DNA from: Limosilactobacillus caccae
GTDB taxonomy: Bacteria; Bacillota; Bacilli; Lactobacillales; Lactobacillaceae
Reading direction: 5' to 3'
Length of the DNA: 64,000 nt
Assembly (NCBI RefSeq): GCF_900156885.1
Contig: NZ_FTOY01000008.1
Location: forward strand, 124,001-188,000
A program made the translations under genes and the position numbers. The notes under the pieces are model-generated. The model saw only the letters and a program-made list of their open reading frames with translations, made no database searches and was not told where the DNA came from. Positions 26,535 to 36,850 of this stretch are shown piece after piece; the first letter of the stretch is position 1; every line of letters starts with the position of its first letter.

Positions 26535-27938
26535 TTACAGGTTTTCGTCAGTATTGAAGTTTAGCTCGGCATAGTCGGTCATCTTGGTGATCAACTCCAG
26601 GCTCAGTTTCTTGTAGGCGTTGAGGGTGTCGGTTGCGAAGTTCTCACTTTGGCGGGTGAGGAAGCGGGCGCGCTCATCTCCCTTATAATTTGGCAACTGC
26701 TGGTCGGTCTCCGCAATCATCTTGATGGCCGCGCTGTTCCGCTCCTTTTGGACATCCCGCAGCAATGGTAGGAAGTCGTGTAGGTGGCTGTCGACCAGGA
26801 CACTGGCGTGCTTGAAGATCCAGTAGGCGGAGTTCAACTGGGCGGGTAGCTTACCCCGCTTGTATGGTGCCGGTGTATCAAAGATGCCGTTGAAGAATGG
26901 AACGTAGGTACTCTCGGCGGCGACCCCCATTGCCAGCCAGTGGATGTTAGCCCCCGGCCGGTTCATCTGGAGAATGTGTGATTCCTGGGTCTTGGCAAGG
27001 CTGATTGGCCGGTACTTATGGGCGTCCTTGCCGTGGCCGAGGGGGTCAAATTCTGTTCCCTCGTAGTGGTTGCTCAGGTAGTGCTGGGCGTCAAAGATCG
27101 AGAGCTTGCGGTCCGCCTTCATGATGAATGGCAGGTCGGCTGACTCGGGGGTCTCAGCTGTTGCTTGACGCGGACTGAACATCTGGTGACCGATCCAGAC
27201 CCGTGGTTCGGAGTAAATCGCGTCCGACCGGTCAGCGGTCCCGAAGATCTTCCGGAAGTTGAAAGTCGTTGGGTCCGGGTTTAGGTGGTACTTTTCGACG
27301 AACTCCTGGATCCCTGGATGGTACATGAAGTTGTTTGTATCGTTAAAGTCAATTTCCTGGATTGCCAGCTGGTTGGCGACGACCGCGTAGGAATCATCTG
27401 GGATCCGCTGGGCAACCCAGTAGTGACCGGCCCCCGATTCAAAGTACCAGGCTTCATCATTATCGGCGAACAAGACCCCGTTAGTCTCGCCGGTCCCGTA
27501 CTTGGCAATTAGGTTCCCGAGTCGTTGGACCCCTTCACGGGCAGTCTTGACGTAGGGGAGGACAACGGTGATCATCGCTTCTTCATTGAGGCCGTTTTCT
27601 ACCAGCGGGTCATAGCCGAGGACCAATTCATTGGTGTAGGCACTCTCGGTCGCGGACATGGCGACGTCATATTCGTTAATCCCGTCTTCTTCAAAGAGTC
27701 CTTCCTTATCGGTCCATTCGGGGGTAGCAGTATAGCGGGCGCTTTCTGCTGGTAGGTCGAGTGCTAGCTTGGTCTCTTTAGAAACGAAGTGGGTCGGCAT
27801 CTCACCATGTTCGTGGACGACCATGTGCTTCGGCCAGGCAGCCTTGGCGTCCTCGTTACGGCCAATCATGATGGTGCCGTCGATGCTAGCCTCCTTCCCA
27901 ATTAAAATACTTGTACATGCAGATAATTTATTAGCCAT
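26535..27938 (-). CDS. pepD: C69-family dipeptidase
   Basis: Ntn-hydrolase dipeptidase like the PepD enzymes of lactobacilli. The catalytic Cys8 follows MANKLSA and is in ACTSILIGKEAS, with no leader beyond the first residues. GTIMIGRNEDAKAAWPKH and YDVAMSATESAYTN are family blocks. Its 467 residues are the usual length. It is a cytosolic enzyme (no signal peptide) that releases amino acids from dipeptides. Divergent from the antiporter gene; its 3' end runs into repeat copy A. Confidence 0.94.
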   Translation of the reverse strand: MANKLSACTSILIGKEASIDGTIMIGRNEDAKAAWPKHMVVHEHGEMPTHFVSKETKLALDLPAESARYTATPEWTDKEGLFEEDGINEYDVAMSATESAYTNELVLGYDPLVENGLNEEAMITVVLPYVKTAREGVQRLGNLIAKYGTGETNGVLFADNDEAWYFESGAGHYWVAQRIPDDSYAVVANQLAIQEIDFNDTNNFMYHPGIQEFVEKYHLNPDPTTFNFRKIFGTADRSDAIYSEPRVWIGHQMFSPRQATAETPESADLPFIMKADRKLSIFDAQHYLSNHYEGTEFDPLGHGKDAHKYRPISLAKTQESHILQMNRPGANIHWLAMGVAAESTYVPFFNGIFDTPAPYKRGKLPAQLNSAYWIFKHASVLVDSHLHDFLPLLRDVQKERNSAAIKMIAETDQQLPNYKGDERARFLTRQSENFATDTLNAYKKLSLELITKMTDYAELNFNTDENL

Positions 27939-28081
27939 AAATCCATGCTCCTTTGGTTAATATTAATTTTATTGTATCGCAAACGATTATCAATGTCGAT
28001 TTAGGTGCAAATTCATTAATGTTAATTTGAGGAAAAAAGTATATAATGTTCCCAGTATTATATAGGAAGGGAGAGAAAATT

Positions 28082-29911
28082 ATGGAACAAATCTCAACGC
28101 TGCTCGTGATGGTGGCAGCGTTAATTATTCCAATCATGATGGCCCGGTTTAAGGTTGCCAGCGTGCCGACCGCGGTTGCTGAAATTGTTACCGGGATCAT
28201 CCTCGGAAAGAGCGCGTTAAACATCGTTAGCCCGAACTATGAACTAAACCTTTTGTCGACGTTGGGGGTGATTATCCTGATGTTTTTGTCGGGGATGGAG
28301 ATCAACTTCGACCTATTTAAAAAGACCCCCGGCAAGAAGCGGGACAGCAAGTCGCCCGTGGTGATGGCCTCAATGGCCTTTGCCCTGGTAATCATCACCG
28401 CCTTTATCCTGGGGGCCGTGGTGAAGATGGTCGGCCTCTTTAGCGATATCTTCTTGGCAACGATCCTATTTTCAACGGTTGCCCTCGGGGTGGTAATCGC
28501 GACGCTAAAGGAAAAGGAGATCCTCCAGAAGCCGATGGGGCAGACGATCCTCCTGACAGCGGTCCTCGGGGAAGTAATCCCGATGCTGTCGCTGACGGTC
28601 TATGCCTCAATTAATAGCGGCAATGTCGGCCGGCTATGGCTGATCATCCTCTTGTTCTTGGCCGCAATCCTTCTTCTACGACGGTTTAAGCAGCCCTTTG
28701 TCTGGTTTAATAAGATCTCGAAGTCGACGACCCAGCTGGACATCCGGCTGGCCTTCTTCTTAATCTTTATCCTGGTTGCGATCGCTGAGACGGTCGGGGC
28801 AGAAAACATCCTGGGCGCCTTTTTGGCGGGGATGGTGATGAAGCTCCTGGAGCCGAGCGAGGCGACCGAAGACCGGCTAACCTCGATTGGCTACGGCTTC
28901 TTGATCCCGTTCTTCTTCATCATGACCGGTGTCAAGCTGGACATTAAGAGTCTCTTTGCCAACCACCAGGCCCTGGCCTTAATTCCGGTGCTGGTCGTCT
29001 GCTTCATCTTGGCCAAGCTGCCGACGATGCTGATTTACCGGCGGCGTTATACCAGTCGCAACTCTTTTGCCGGTAGTTTTTTGGTCGTCACGACGATCAC
29101 GCTGGTCCTGCCATCACTGCAAGTGGCGCGGAACCTGCACGCTATTACCAGCGCCCAGTCAGATGCCTTCACCTTGGCCGCCATCATCGTTTGCATCATT
29201 GCACCGATTGTCTTCAACTCAACTTATAAGTTAGGCAAGGCAGACCTAATCAAGCAGCGGGTCGTCTTTGTCGGCACCAATACCTTCACCGTCCCTGTCT
29301 CCCAGCAGCTCTGGAAGAACTGGTACGATGTCCGGATGGTGACTGACGTGGAGGAAAACTACAAGACCTATAATAGCGAGGTCAAAAACCTGGCCTACCT
29401 GCCGGAAATCAACGCGGACACCCTTGCTGAGAAGGGCTACTTCGACTGTGATATCTTAGTAATCGGCTTCCGGAATGATAAACGGAATGCCCGGCTAGCG
29501 GCGGCCGCCAAGGAGCGGGGGGTTACCCGGGTGATTGCTAGCCAAAATAGTCCCCGCCTTGACCCGGTCATTTGTGACGGCTTACGGCAAAAGGGAGTTG
29601 AGCTGTTCAACGCCTTTAACGTGCAGACGAGTGTTTTGCGTTCACTGATCGAGTCGCCGTCGATTATGACGATGCTATCGAACACCGATGCCGGCTTGTT
29701 TGAAGCCACCGTGCTCAACCAGCGTTACAGTGGTCGCGAGCTCCACACCCTGCCGTTTATTAACCAGATTACGATTAGTCGGATCATGCGGAACCACCAG
29801 CCGATTGCACCGCACGGGGATACGGTCATCGAATACGGCGACCACATTCTCTTTACCGGTGACCGGCAGGCCGCGGATGAAGTGCGGTCCCGGTTGCGGC
29901 GGCCAAATTAA
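28082..29911 (+). CDS. CPA2-type Na+(K+)/H+ antiporter with RCK domains
   Basis: About 609 residues. The N-terminal 390 form eleven to thirteen membrane helices of the KefB/NapA type (GIILGKSALNIVSP, SGMEINFDLFKKT, ENILGAFLAGMVMKLLEPSE, ITLVLPSLQVA). Then comes a nucleotide-binding RCK_N domain starting VVFVGTNTFTVPVSQQLWKN, with DCDILVIGFRNDKRN, and an RCK_C/TrkA_C domain from about 530. ATG 28082 has AGGAAGGGAGAG upstream; a 12-codon extension lacks a ribosome site. TATAAT at 28042-28047 is a likely -10. Ion selectivity is not readable. Confidence 0.9.
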   Translation: MEQISTLLVMVAALIIPIMMARFKVASVPTAVAEIVTGIILGKSALNIVSPNYELNLLSTLGVIILMFLSGMEINFDLFKKTPGKKRDSKSPVVMASMAFALVIITAFILGAVVKMVGLFSDIFLATILFSTVALGVVIATLKEKEILQKPMGQTILLTAVLGEVIPMLSLTVYASINSGNVGRLWLIILLFLAAILLLRRFKQPFVWFNKISKSTTQLDIRLAFFLIFILVAIAETVGAENILGAFLAGMVMKLLEPSEATEDRLTSIGYGFLIPFFFIMTGVKLDIKSLFANHQALALIPVLVVCFILAKLPTMLIYRRRYTSRNSFAGSFLVVTTITLVLPSLQVARNLHAITSAQSDAFTLAAIIVCIIAPIVFNSTYKLGKADLIKQRVVFVGTNTFTVPVSQQLWKNWYDVRMVTDVEENYKTYNSEVKNLAYLPEINADTLAEKGYFDCDILVIGFRNDKRNARLAAAAKERGVTRVIASQNSPRLDPVICDGLRQKGVELFNAFNVQTSVLRSLIESPSIMTMLSNTDAGLFEATVLNQRYSGRELHTLPFINQITISRIMRNHQPIAPHGDTVIEYGDHILFTGDRQAADEVRSRLRRPN

Positions 29912-29992
29912 TCCAATAATTCCGCGAGGTATATTGCCGGTAAAGCGCTATTATGGTAAGATTTTAAATGAGTTTATAAGGAGGCACGGATT

Positions 29993-30178
29993 ATGCCATT
30001 AGTTCACATTGATTTGATTGAAGGCCGGACCGACGAGCAGTTAAAGGCTCTCGTGAAGGATGTTACCGCAGCGATTTCAAAGAATGCCAACGTTCCTGCC
30101 GAACGGGTGCATATCGTGTTAAATGAGATGCGCAAGGACCGCTACAGTGTAGCTGGAAAGATGGTCAGCGACAAGTAA
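29993..30178 (+). CDS. 4-oxalocrotonate tautomerase-like protein
   Basis: A 61-residue small tautomerase. Pro2, which becomes the catalytic N-terminal proline after Met removal, is followed by LVHIDLIEGRTDEQLKALV and VHIVLNEMRKDRYSVAGK. The length fits the 4-OT/DmpI group. Strong AAGGAGG ribosome site. In lactobacilli these proteins are orphan tautomerases of unknown substrate. Confidence 0.9.
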   Translation: MPLVHIDLIEGRTDEQLKALVKDVTAAISKNANVPAERVHIVLNEMRKDRYSVAGKMVSDK

Positions 30179-30186
30179 CAACCAAG

Positions 30187-30237
30187 GCAGTCATCGGGGG
30201 AAGGGCAGTGCTTCTTTCACCGGTGGCTTTTTTTGTC
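30187..30237 (+). terminator. terminator of the tautomerase gene
   Basis: A roughly 14-bp imperfect stem, GTCATCGGGGGAAG with CTTCTTTCACCGGTGGC (one mismatch, some G-U), followed by seven T. Confidence 0.75.
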
Positions 30238-30292
30238 GCGACGCTTTGAGACAGATAGCTAGAGACGCCAGTAATTGATGGCGAAAGGATGA

Positions 30293-31804
<1,512 letters not shown>

Positions 31805-31866
31805 ACCAACACGAGCAATGCGCTTAACCACCATTCAACAAACTGTATATAAAGAGGAATTGAGTA

Positions 31867-32376
31867 ATGAAAAAGATAACGCCAATCCAAATGACTGATG
31901 ATTTAGCACACTTTATCGCGGAGACACGGGAAGATGTCGCCTTCCCCCATGAATCCTTGTATGTTGATTTGCTAGTACAGTGGAAGGCTTTGAGCAACTA
32001 TAACCTTAAATGGGCCGATGATACCAGCCGGGAGCTCTATGACATTTACTGGTCGTCGATGAGAAAGTGGTACGAGATCTTTGACCAACAGCGGGCAAAG
32101 CTGTTAGAACCGGCGGCGATGCCATCAGTGGAACTGGTTGACTTCTATGCCGGTTTGATTGATGACCTCTCTTGCCACGTGCTGAGTGTGATCCCTGATT
32201 ACCCCCACGCCGAGGTGATCGACCTGACGGATTTTCGGGTATTGTTGAACATCCAGTTGCAAAACTTCACCGCGCTAAACCTGCGGGTGCAGGGGCCGAT
32301 GGACTTTGCGATGCTGATTGACTACTGGAAGTTAATGAACGAGGCCTTTGGGCAGGTTGATAAGAAGGTTTCATAA
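31867..32376 (+). CDS. cytosolic protein of unknown function
   Basis: 169 residues, mostly helical and acidic, without signal or membrane segment: VAFPHESLYVDLLVQWKALS, SSMRKWYEIFDQQRAKLLEP, MDFAMLIDYWKLMNEAFGQV. It has a GAGGAAT-type ribosome site and follows glpK by 62 nt without an obvious terminator between, so it may be cotranscribed. Its stop lies directly at the left end of the IS1182 element, so the natural 3' region has been replaced. I do not recognise the family. Confidence 0.7.
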   Translation: MKKITPIQMTDDLAHFIAETREDVAFPHESLYVDLLVQWKALSNYNLKWADDTSRELYDIYWSSMRKWYEIFDQQRAKLLEPAAMPSVELVDFYAGLIDDLSCHVLSVIPDYPHAEVIDLTDFRVLLNIQLQNFTALNLRVQGPMDFAMLIDYWKLMNEAFGQVDKKVS

Positions 32377-34076
32377 AAAAGAGGCTGGGAAAAAACTAAA
32401 TTCCTTAAGCCTCTAAATATGAAAATCCGAACTATGATTTTTGTTTTGGCAAAAATTGTGGTTCGGATTTTTACTTTTTTCTTTAAAATTGCCGGATAAT
32501 TGGCAATCATTTTGCCTAACTTGGTTAAATTCATGGCCATTAAGACCAATCCAATATCGTTTTCCACTGTCTGTTGGCCGCGAAGGTGGGTTCGGCGTAC
32601 GCCAAAATCCCTCTTCATGCGACCAAAAACAGGTTCAACGTCGAACTTGCGTCGACGATAAATTGCTTGTCCTTCGTCACTAGAGAGGGTTTCTTTGACT
32701 TGTGCTTTAAAATAGTTCCAAGTAGGATTGACCTGGATGTAACGCAAACGACCACTAGGAGTCTTCGCTAGTTGATCTAACTCTGCCGATAATTGATGTT
32801 TATCAGCACGGTAAAGTTTAAGATCACGCGTAAAACCGTACCGATCGGTTCGTTGACTGTAACGAGCAAAACCAAAACGCACGCCTAAATGGTCTATATA
32901 ATAGTCATCTTTAGCGTTGTACTGCCAATTTTGTGGCTTAGTTGAATCATTTTTGAACTTGCGCTTCTGTTCTTTCTGGTAAGTTGTATAAGGAATAATT
33001 GGTTGTTTTTCAAATTGATCAATAATCGTTGTGTAATTGTACTCACTTCCGTAGCCAGCGTCAGCTACAATGTGTTCAAAGAAATTTAAACAATGGAATT
33101 GCTTGAGGAAGGGAACTAATGTCCTTGTATCGGTTGGATTACTAAACAAGGCATAATCAAGGACAAATTGATTATGAGTGGCAATCTGAAGGTTATAGCC
33201 GGGCTTTAGTTCGCGGTTTTTCATTGAATCTTCTTTCATACACATGAAAGTCGCATCGTGATCAGTTTTAGAGAAACTATTACGGCCCTGAAAGACTGTC
33301 TCAGCTTCCTCATATTTTTTTGCCCGCGGGACCATATCTTGCTTAAGTTTTCGATGTAGTTTTTTTAAGAAACGACGTCGTTGTTTCTTAACTGAACCAC
33401 CCTTGATCACTTTCGGTTCTTTTTTTATTTCTTCGTTGAGCTGCCCAATCTGTTTTTCTAATTGATCAGTCATCGTTTCCAAACATTCTGATGATTCAAT
33501 GAGTTCTGGTTTCATTGCCTGAATAACCTTTTTCTCTATCAATTCATCATACATTGCGTTTATGTCTTGCTTTAACTTAGCATGATATTTCTCAACTGAT
33601 TTCCGCCAAGTAAAGGAATACTTATTAGCGTCTGCTTGAACCTTAGTTCCATCAATAAACAAAGCATCTTTTTTGACCAAGCCGTGATCAGTTAGGGACA
33701 TCGTGAAGTAAACAAACGCACGCTTGATCAAGTTAGCAGCGTGTTGACTACTTCTGAAGTTATTGATGGTATGGTAACTATAGGTATGATCGCGAGCTAA
33801 CCACCGCATTGGTAAGTTTTCGACCAGCATAGTTTCAATCTTACGTCCCGAATATGTTTGACGAGCATAGGCAAATAATAAGATTTTCAGCATAATTGCC
33901 GGATGTGAAAGTGGGCGACCGGTAGTCGCCACTTTTTCTGATAATAAAACTTCCACCGGGATCGAGTCGACAAAGGCATCGATCAACCGAACTAAATGCG
34001 TTTTAGGGACGTTAAAATCAAAGTTTAATACGAATTCAGTTTGTCCTGTGATATAATTTTGACACATGAAAATCAT
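32322..34076 (-). CDS. IS1182-family transposase
   Basis: DDE transposase of 584 residues. N-terminal domain TFDFNVPKTHLVRLIDAF-like (here FDFNVPKTHLVRLIDAFV), DUF772-type block SHPAIMLKILLFAYARQTYS, SYHTINNFRSSQHA, the first catalytic Asp in LFIDGTKVQADANKYSF, then IVADAGYGSEYNY, and a DUF4372-like C-terminal EPVFGRMKRDFGVRRTHLRG. It is intact and probably functional. The frame has no stop before the IS end: it passes through the terminal repeat (reading FSQPLF) and ends in host DNA, antisense to the neighbouring gene. Confidence 0.93.
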   Translation of the reverse strand: MIFMCQNYITGQTEFVLNFDFNVPKTHLVRLIDAFVDSIPVEVLLSEKVATTGRPLSHPAIMLKILLFAYARQTYSGRKIETMLVENLPMRWLARDHTYSYHTINNFRSSQHAANLIKRAFVYFTMSLTDHGLVKKDALFIDGTKVQADANKYSFTWRKSVEKYHAKLKQDINAMYDELIEKKVIQAMKPELIESSECLETMTDQLEKQIGQLNEEIKKEPKVIKGGSVKKQRRRFLKKLHRKLKQDMVPRAKKYEEAETVFQGRNSFSKTDHDATFMCMKEDSMKNRELKPGYNLQIATHNQFVLDYALFSNPTDTRTLVPFLKQFHCLNFFEHIVADAGYGSEYNYTTIIDQFEKQPIIPYTTYQKEQKRKFKNDSTKPQNWQYNAKDDYYIDHLGVRFGFARYSQRTDRYGFTRDLKLYRADKHQLSAELDQLAKTPSGRLRYIQVNPTWNYFKAQVKETLSSDEGQAIYRRRKFDVEPVFGRMKRDFGVRRTHLRGQQTVENDIGLVLMAMNLTKLGKMIANYPAILKKKVKIRTTIFAKTKIIVRIFIFRGLRNLVFSQPLFYETFLSTCPKASFINFQ

Positions 34077-34217
34077 TCCTTTATTTTTGTTTTGTGGTAA
34101 TTACATAATATCAGGAACGATTTTCTGTGTATACACAAAGCCGGACGATGAACCAAAAAATGGCTCATCGTCCGGCTTTTAGTTTTAGACTAGGACTTTT
34201 TTCCCAGTCTCTTTTTT
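32375..34217 (-). mobile_element. IS1182-family insertion sequence
   Basis: About 1.84 kb with imperfect terminal inverted repeats. The left begins AAAAAAGAGGCTGGGAAAAA (from 32375); the right, read inward, is AAAAAAGAGACTGGGAAAAA (to 34217), one mismatch in 20. One transposase gene fills it. A 15-bp perfect hairpin inside the right end (34137-34151 with 34165-34179, flanked by A and T runs) would stop transcripts entering from outside before the transposase. It is inserted exactly between the 3' ends of two convergent genes, so neither coding region is disrupted. A target duplication is not obvious. Confidence 0.9.
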
Positions 34218-34221
34218 AAAT

Positions 34222-34464
34222 CTATTCGCGATCTAGCCAGTCCTGGAGGTAAGCGACCAGAGCGCGGGCATCTTCTCTTGTGAGGGCGAAGGTATTATCG
34301 TGACTCCGGTTAGTAAGGTCAATGTTGGAGAGCAGGAGCTGGAGTTCCGGGTCACCCGGGATCCGGTAGATGCTCAGCTCGTTGGCACAGCCATCGTCGC
34401 GGTCTTCACCGTTGTATTTGATGTGGAGCCAGTGGTCCTGGCAGTTGATTTCGTGTTGTTTCAT
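34222..34464 (-). CDS. small protein of unknown function
   Basis: 80 residues: MKQHEINCQDHWLHIKYNGE, DGCANELSIYRIPGDPELQL, LTREDARALVAYLQDWLDRE. Soluble, acidic, with a likely beta-then-helix layout. The 12-nt gap behind the sigma-like gene and an AAAAGAAAATG-type start suggest co-translation in one operon. Its 3' end abuts the IS1182 right end. I do not recognise the family. Confidence 0.65.
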   Translation of the reverse strand: MKQHEINCQDHWLHIKYNGEDRDDGCANELSIYRIPGDPELQLLLSNIDLTNRSHDNTFALTREDARALVAYLQDWLDRE

Positions 34465-34476
34465 TTTCTTTTCACC

Positions 34477-35052
34477 TCAAAACTTCCCATTCATTTTAGC
34501 ACGAAGCTGGTGGGCACGGGAAATGACGCCTTGCTTCCACTGGTGGACTGCCTGGCGGGAGACCCCGTAGGTGCGGGCGACCTGCTTGTCAGTCAGGTGG
34601 TGGTTAAGCTTGGCAATTAGGTAGCGCTGCTGGTTTGGTGAGCAGTGCTGGTAGAGGTAGCCCAGAAAGTCGCCCTCTTCTCGGTGGGCAAAGGGGTTGG
34701 TCGATTGCCGGTCGATGAGCAGGTCATTGTAGTCGTGATCATTTTCGTCATCATCAAGGGAGTAGGTGCAGTGGGCCTTTTCTAGCTGGTCGCGACGGAG
34801 GTGGTCGAGGATTCGCCAGCGCATCCTTTGGAAAGCGTAGCACATCAGGTCCCGTTCGTTAGTGGGGTCGGTCTCGTCCTGTAGGTAGTTGGCATAGGCA
34901 TGGGCAAAAACGAGGGAGGCTTCCTGGACAAAGTCGTCATAGTCGTCCCGGCGTGGTGAGATACCGAGGCTCTTGAGGACCCCGTGAACAATCGTAATCC
35001 GCTTATCACGCATCAGAAAAGATAAGCCTGCGGGAATTTTTTCGTAATCCAT
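34477..35052 (-). CDS. sigma-70-like factor (SigH/ComX type)
   Basis: About 191 residues. The N-terminal half looks like sigma region 2 (DDYDDFVQEASLVFAHAYAN, CYAFQRMRWRILDHLRRD). An acidic linker leads to a region-4-like helix-turn-helix, SPNQQRYLIAKLNHHLTDKQ then VARTYGVSRQAVHQWKQG. The size and layout fit the alternative sigma factors of lactobacilli that are homologous to competence ComX/SigH. The second ATG (35052) is chosen because the first overlaps AAAGGA. A perfect 16-bp palindrome lies just upstream. Divergent from the ComK-like gene. Confidence 0.75.
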   Translation of the reverse strand: MDYEKIPAGLSFLMRDKRITIVHGVLKSLGISPRRDDYDDFVQEASLVFAHAYANYLQDETDPTNERDLMCYAFQRMRWRILDHLRRDQLEKAHCTYSLDDDENDHDYNDLLIDRQSTNPFAHREEGDFLGYLYQHCSPNQQRYLIAKLNHHLTDKQVARTYGVSRQAVHQWKQGVISRAHQLRAKMNGKF

Positions 35053-35079
35053 TTTTGAGAACATCCTTTAGAAATTATT

Positions 35080-35095
35080 CTCAAAGCGCTTTGAG
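35080..35095. promoter_or_regulatory. perfect 16-bp palindrome upstream of the sigma-like gene
   Basis: CTCAAAGCGCTTTGAG reads the same on both strands. It sits about 28 nt before the sigma-like start, in its likely leader or promoter, and is a plausible operator. It has no loop, so it is a protein site rather than a terminator. Confidence 0.55.
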
Positions 35096-35166
35096 TGCTT
35101 TTACTTTACCCCCTTAACCGAACCTGAGCGAACGATAAAAAGGCACAAAATGGCGGTAAAAAGCTA

Positions 35167-35239
35167 TTGACAGCGGATACATTAATTGGGTATTGTTATA
35201 TGCGCATCTGAAACGAGATGTTTCATGATGAGATATAAT
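35167..35239 (+). promoter_or_regulatory. promoter region of the ComK-like gene
   Basis: TTGACA (35167-35172), 18 nt and TATTGT (35191-35196) make one candidate promoter. A second -10, TATAAT (35234-35239), has no good -35. In its -35 region lies the inverted repeat TGAAAC (35209-35214), GAGAT, GTTTCA (35220-35225), suggesting a regulator-dependent promoter or a site within the leader of the upstream one. Confidence 0.5.
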
Positions 35240-35274
35240 TAGGATTTTATTTGACCTACTGAAAGGGGATTTTT

Positions 35275-35994
35275 ATGTCGACTATAATAGACATGAACAA
35301 TTTGTCAAATCAAAAAATTGATGAGGTGACGACCAGCTTCCAGGTACGCTGGGATAATGTCTTATTGCTGACGGCTTACAGTGCAAATGAGACCTTTATC
35401 CTGACGGTTGAGGGGGAAAAGATCGTGTTGACACGGCGGCTGCAGGATGTCTTGGCAAAGTTTGCGGCGGAGAATGGTATTCCGCGCTACTTGATGGAGG
35501 CACTCTATAAGCAGGTTGGTTGTCGGACGCGGGGTTATGTTGCAGGCCACCACCGCCTTGTGCCGTCTTGTGGGGTATCAAATGAACGGGTCGTCTACTA
35601 CATGGTCCACCACCTGGACCATGCGGAGTCGTTAGCGGCCGATAAAGGAACGCTGATGGTATTTAAGGGCGACCGCCAGCGGTTTTACGTGGCGATTCCT
35701 TCCCCGGAAAAGACCTTTCGGCGGATTATCCGCGCGGCTGATGAGGTAGCAGGGATCCAGTTGGCAATCTACGAGAGTTGCCGGGAACAGTACGGGAAGC
35801 TTCCCCAGGGTCAGCTAGCTGAGCGGAGTTACGACAGCGACTACTATGTCATCCAGGAGCGACGCGAAAAAAGCCGGTATATAATGGAAGAAACAGTTAT
35901 CCAAATCATCAAAACCGCCTTCATCGAGCTATATGGGGAAGTCTTTGATAAGGAGCTATTAGCACAGGTTAAACGGGTGATAAATCGATATTAG
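35275..35994 (+). CDS. ComK-like transcription factor (tentative)
   Basis: 239 residues, soluble. A central block QVGCRTRGYVAGHHRLVPSC, then GVSNERVVYYMVHHLDHAES and MVFKGDRQRFYVAIPSPEKT, recalls the order of the ComK family (a Cys-Arg start, a hydrophobic core, a positional His, then a basic C-terminal part). It is longer than Bacillus ComK (192 residues), and the match is by pattern only. Strong GAAAGGGGAT ribosome site. Head-to-head with the sigma-like gene, which suggests a shared competence or stress regulatory unit. The alternative is a lineage-specific regulator of another kind. Confidence 0.45.
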   Translation: MSTIIDMNNLSNQKIDEVTTSFQVRWDNVLLLTAYSANETFILTVEGEKIVLTRRLQDVLAKFAAENGIPRYLMEALYKQVGCRTRGYVAGHHRLVPSCGVSNERVVYYMVHHLDHAESLAADKGTLMVFKGDRQRFYVAIPSPEKTFRRIIRAADEVAGIQLAIYESCREQYGKLPQGQLAERSYDSDYYVIQERREKSRYIMEETVIQIIKTAFIELYGEVFDKELLAQVKRVINRY

Positions 35995-36101
35995 TAAAAT
36001 TTTGCTAAGGAAATGGACGGGAATTAACCAATTGTTGACTAGCTTGCTATAATGAAGGGGAAGATGCGATGTAGTGAGATTTGGAGAAATGGAGCGGTAG
36101 G

Positions 36102-36497
36102 ATGACAACGGAAATGCACAGTGGGATCGACTACACCATTGACGTCTTGCAAGGCAAGTGGCGGCCGCGAATTATCTTTTGGCTCGGGATAAGGCCGCTG
36201 ACGGGGAATGAGTTGCTGCAGCTGGTACCGGGGAGCAGCGCGGAGCAGTTGACTCGCCAGCTCACTGAACTACAAAATCTGCGGGTGGTTAATCCCGTCC
36301 AAGACCAAGCCGGCAAGTATGCCCTGACCGCAGCGGGGAATGACTTGCGGAGTACGATGACGGCGATGGCAGTCTGGGGGCGACAAGAGATGGATGACAC
36401 GGCAAATGAGCTGCCACGACAGGTGGTCGAACCGGACGCGTCAGCGAACATGGAGGAGCTGGTGCGGTATATTCCGGTGTTAGACCGCTACCTATAA
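36102..36497 (+). CDS. HxlR-family winged-helix regulator
   Basis: 131 residues: IDYTIDVLQGKWRPRIIFWL is the HxlR opening, then GNELLQLVPGSSAEQLTRQL as the recognition part and NPVQDQAGKYALTAAGNDLR as the wing. ATG 36102 is used because GGAG at 36091-36094 is well spaced; a TTG 21 nt upstream is less likely. The VxDxxxxVxYxLT pattern typical of the wing is present in a diverged form. Its target gene is not evident; the nearest downstream genes are the exopolysaccharide cluster. Confidence 0.88.
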   Translation: MTTEMHSGIDYTIDVLQGKWRPRIIFWLGIRPLTGNELLQLVPGSSAEQLTRQLTELQNLRVVNPVQDQAGKYALTAAGNDLRSTMTAMAVWGRQEMDDTANELPRQVVEPDASANMEELVRYIPVLDRYL

Positions 36498-36516
36498 CAT
36501 CTGCACTATAATGAAG

Positions 36517-36556
36517 AAAATGACCGTTAACTGAAAAAGTTAGCGGTCATTTTTCA
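36517..36556. terminator. terminator after the HxlR gene
   Basis: AATGACCG with TTAACT pairs with AGTTAG and CGGTCATT around a GAAAA loop, followed by a T run. Confidence 0.85.
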
Positions 36557-36715
36557 TATTACATTTCTGTCATATGTTGTAACTGAAATGAAATATTGGG
36601 GCTAATCAGCAAGTGTTTGCGGAATGACAAACGTTAAACTAAAGAGATAACAACGATTCGTTTATTACAACGGTTATTAAATTTGCATTTTGTGAACTTT
36701 TTGTGAAATATCTTC

Positions 36716-36850
36716 TTGACTAAATTGATTACATTCCTAATAATGTATAAAGTATTAATTAAATTTGATTAGCTGACAACGGACAGCGAAGAGTTCGCAA
36801 CGAGGCAGTTACATTGTATATTGTTTAGCTTCCAGTAATGTACTCGTTGC
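36716..36850 (+). promoter_or_regulatory. exopolysaccharide operon promoter and structured leader
   Basis: TTGACT (36716-36721) with TAATAA 16 nt further (36738-36743) is a candidate promoter. About 50 nt later the leader forms a long hairpin: outer stem GCAACGAG (36797-36804) with CTCGTTGC (36843-36850), and directly inside it TACATT (36810-36815) with AATGTA (36837-36842), with a 5-nt bulge on one side only. A CACTAGTGGATTTTTTG stretch follows. It could be a regulatory element of the exopolysaccharide operon. The rest of 36557-36715 is AT-rich without other signals I can name. Confidence 0.5.
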
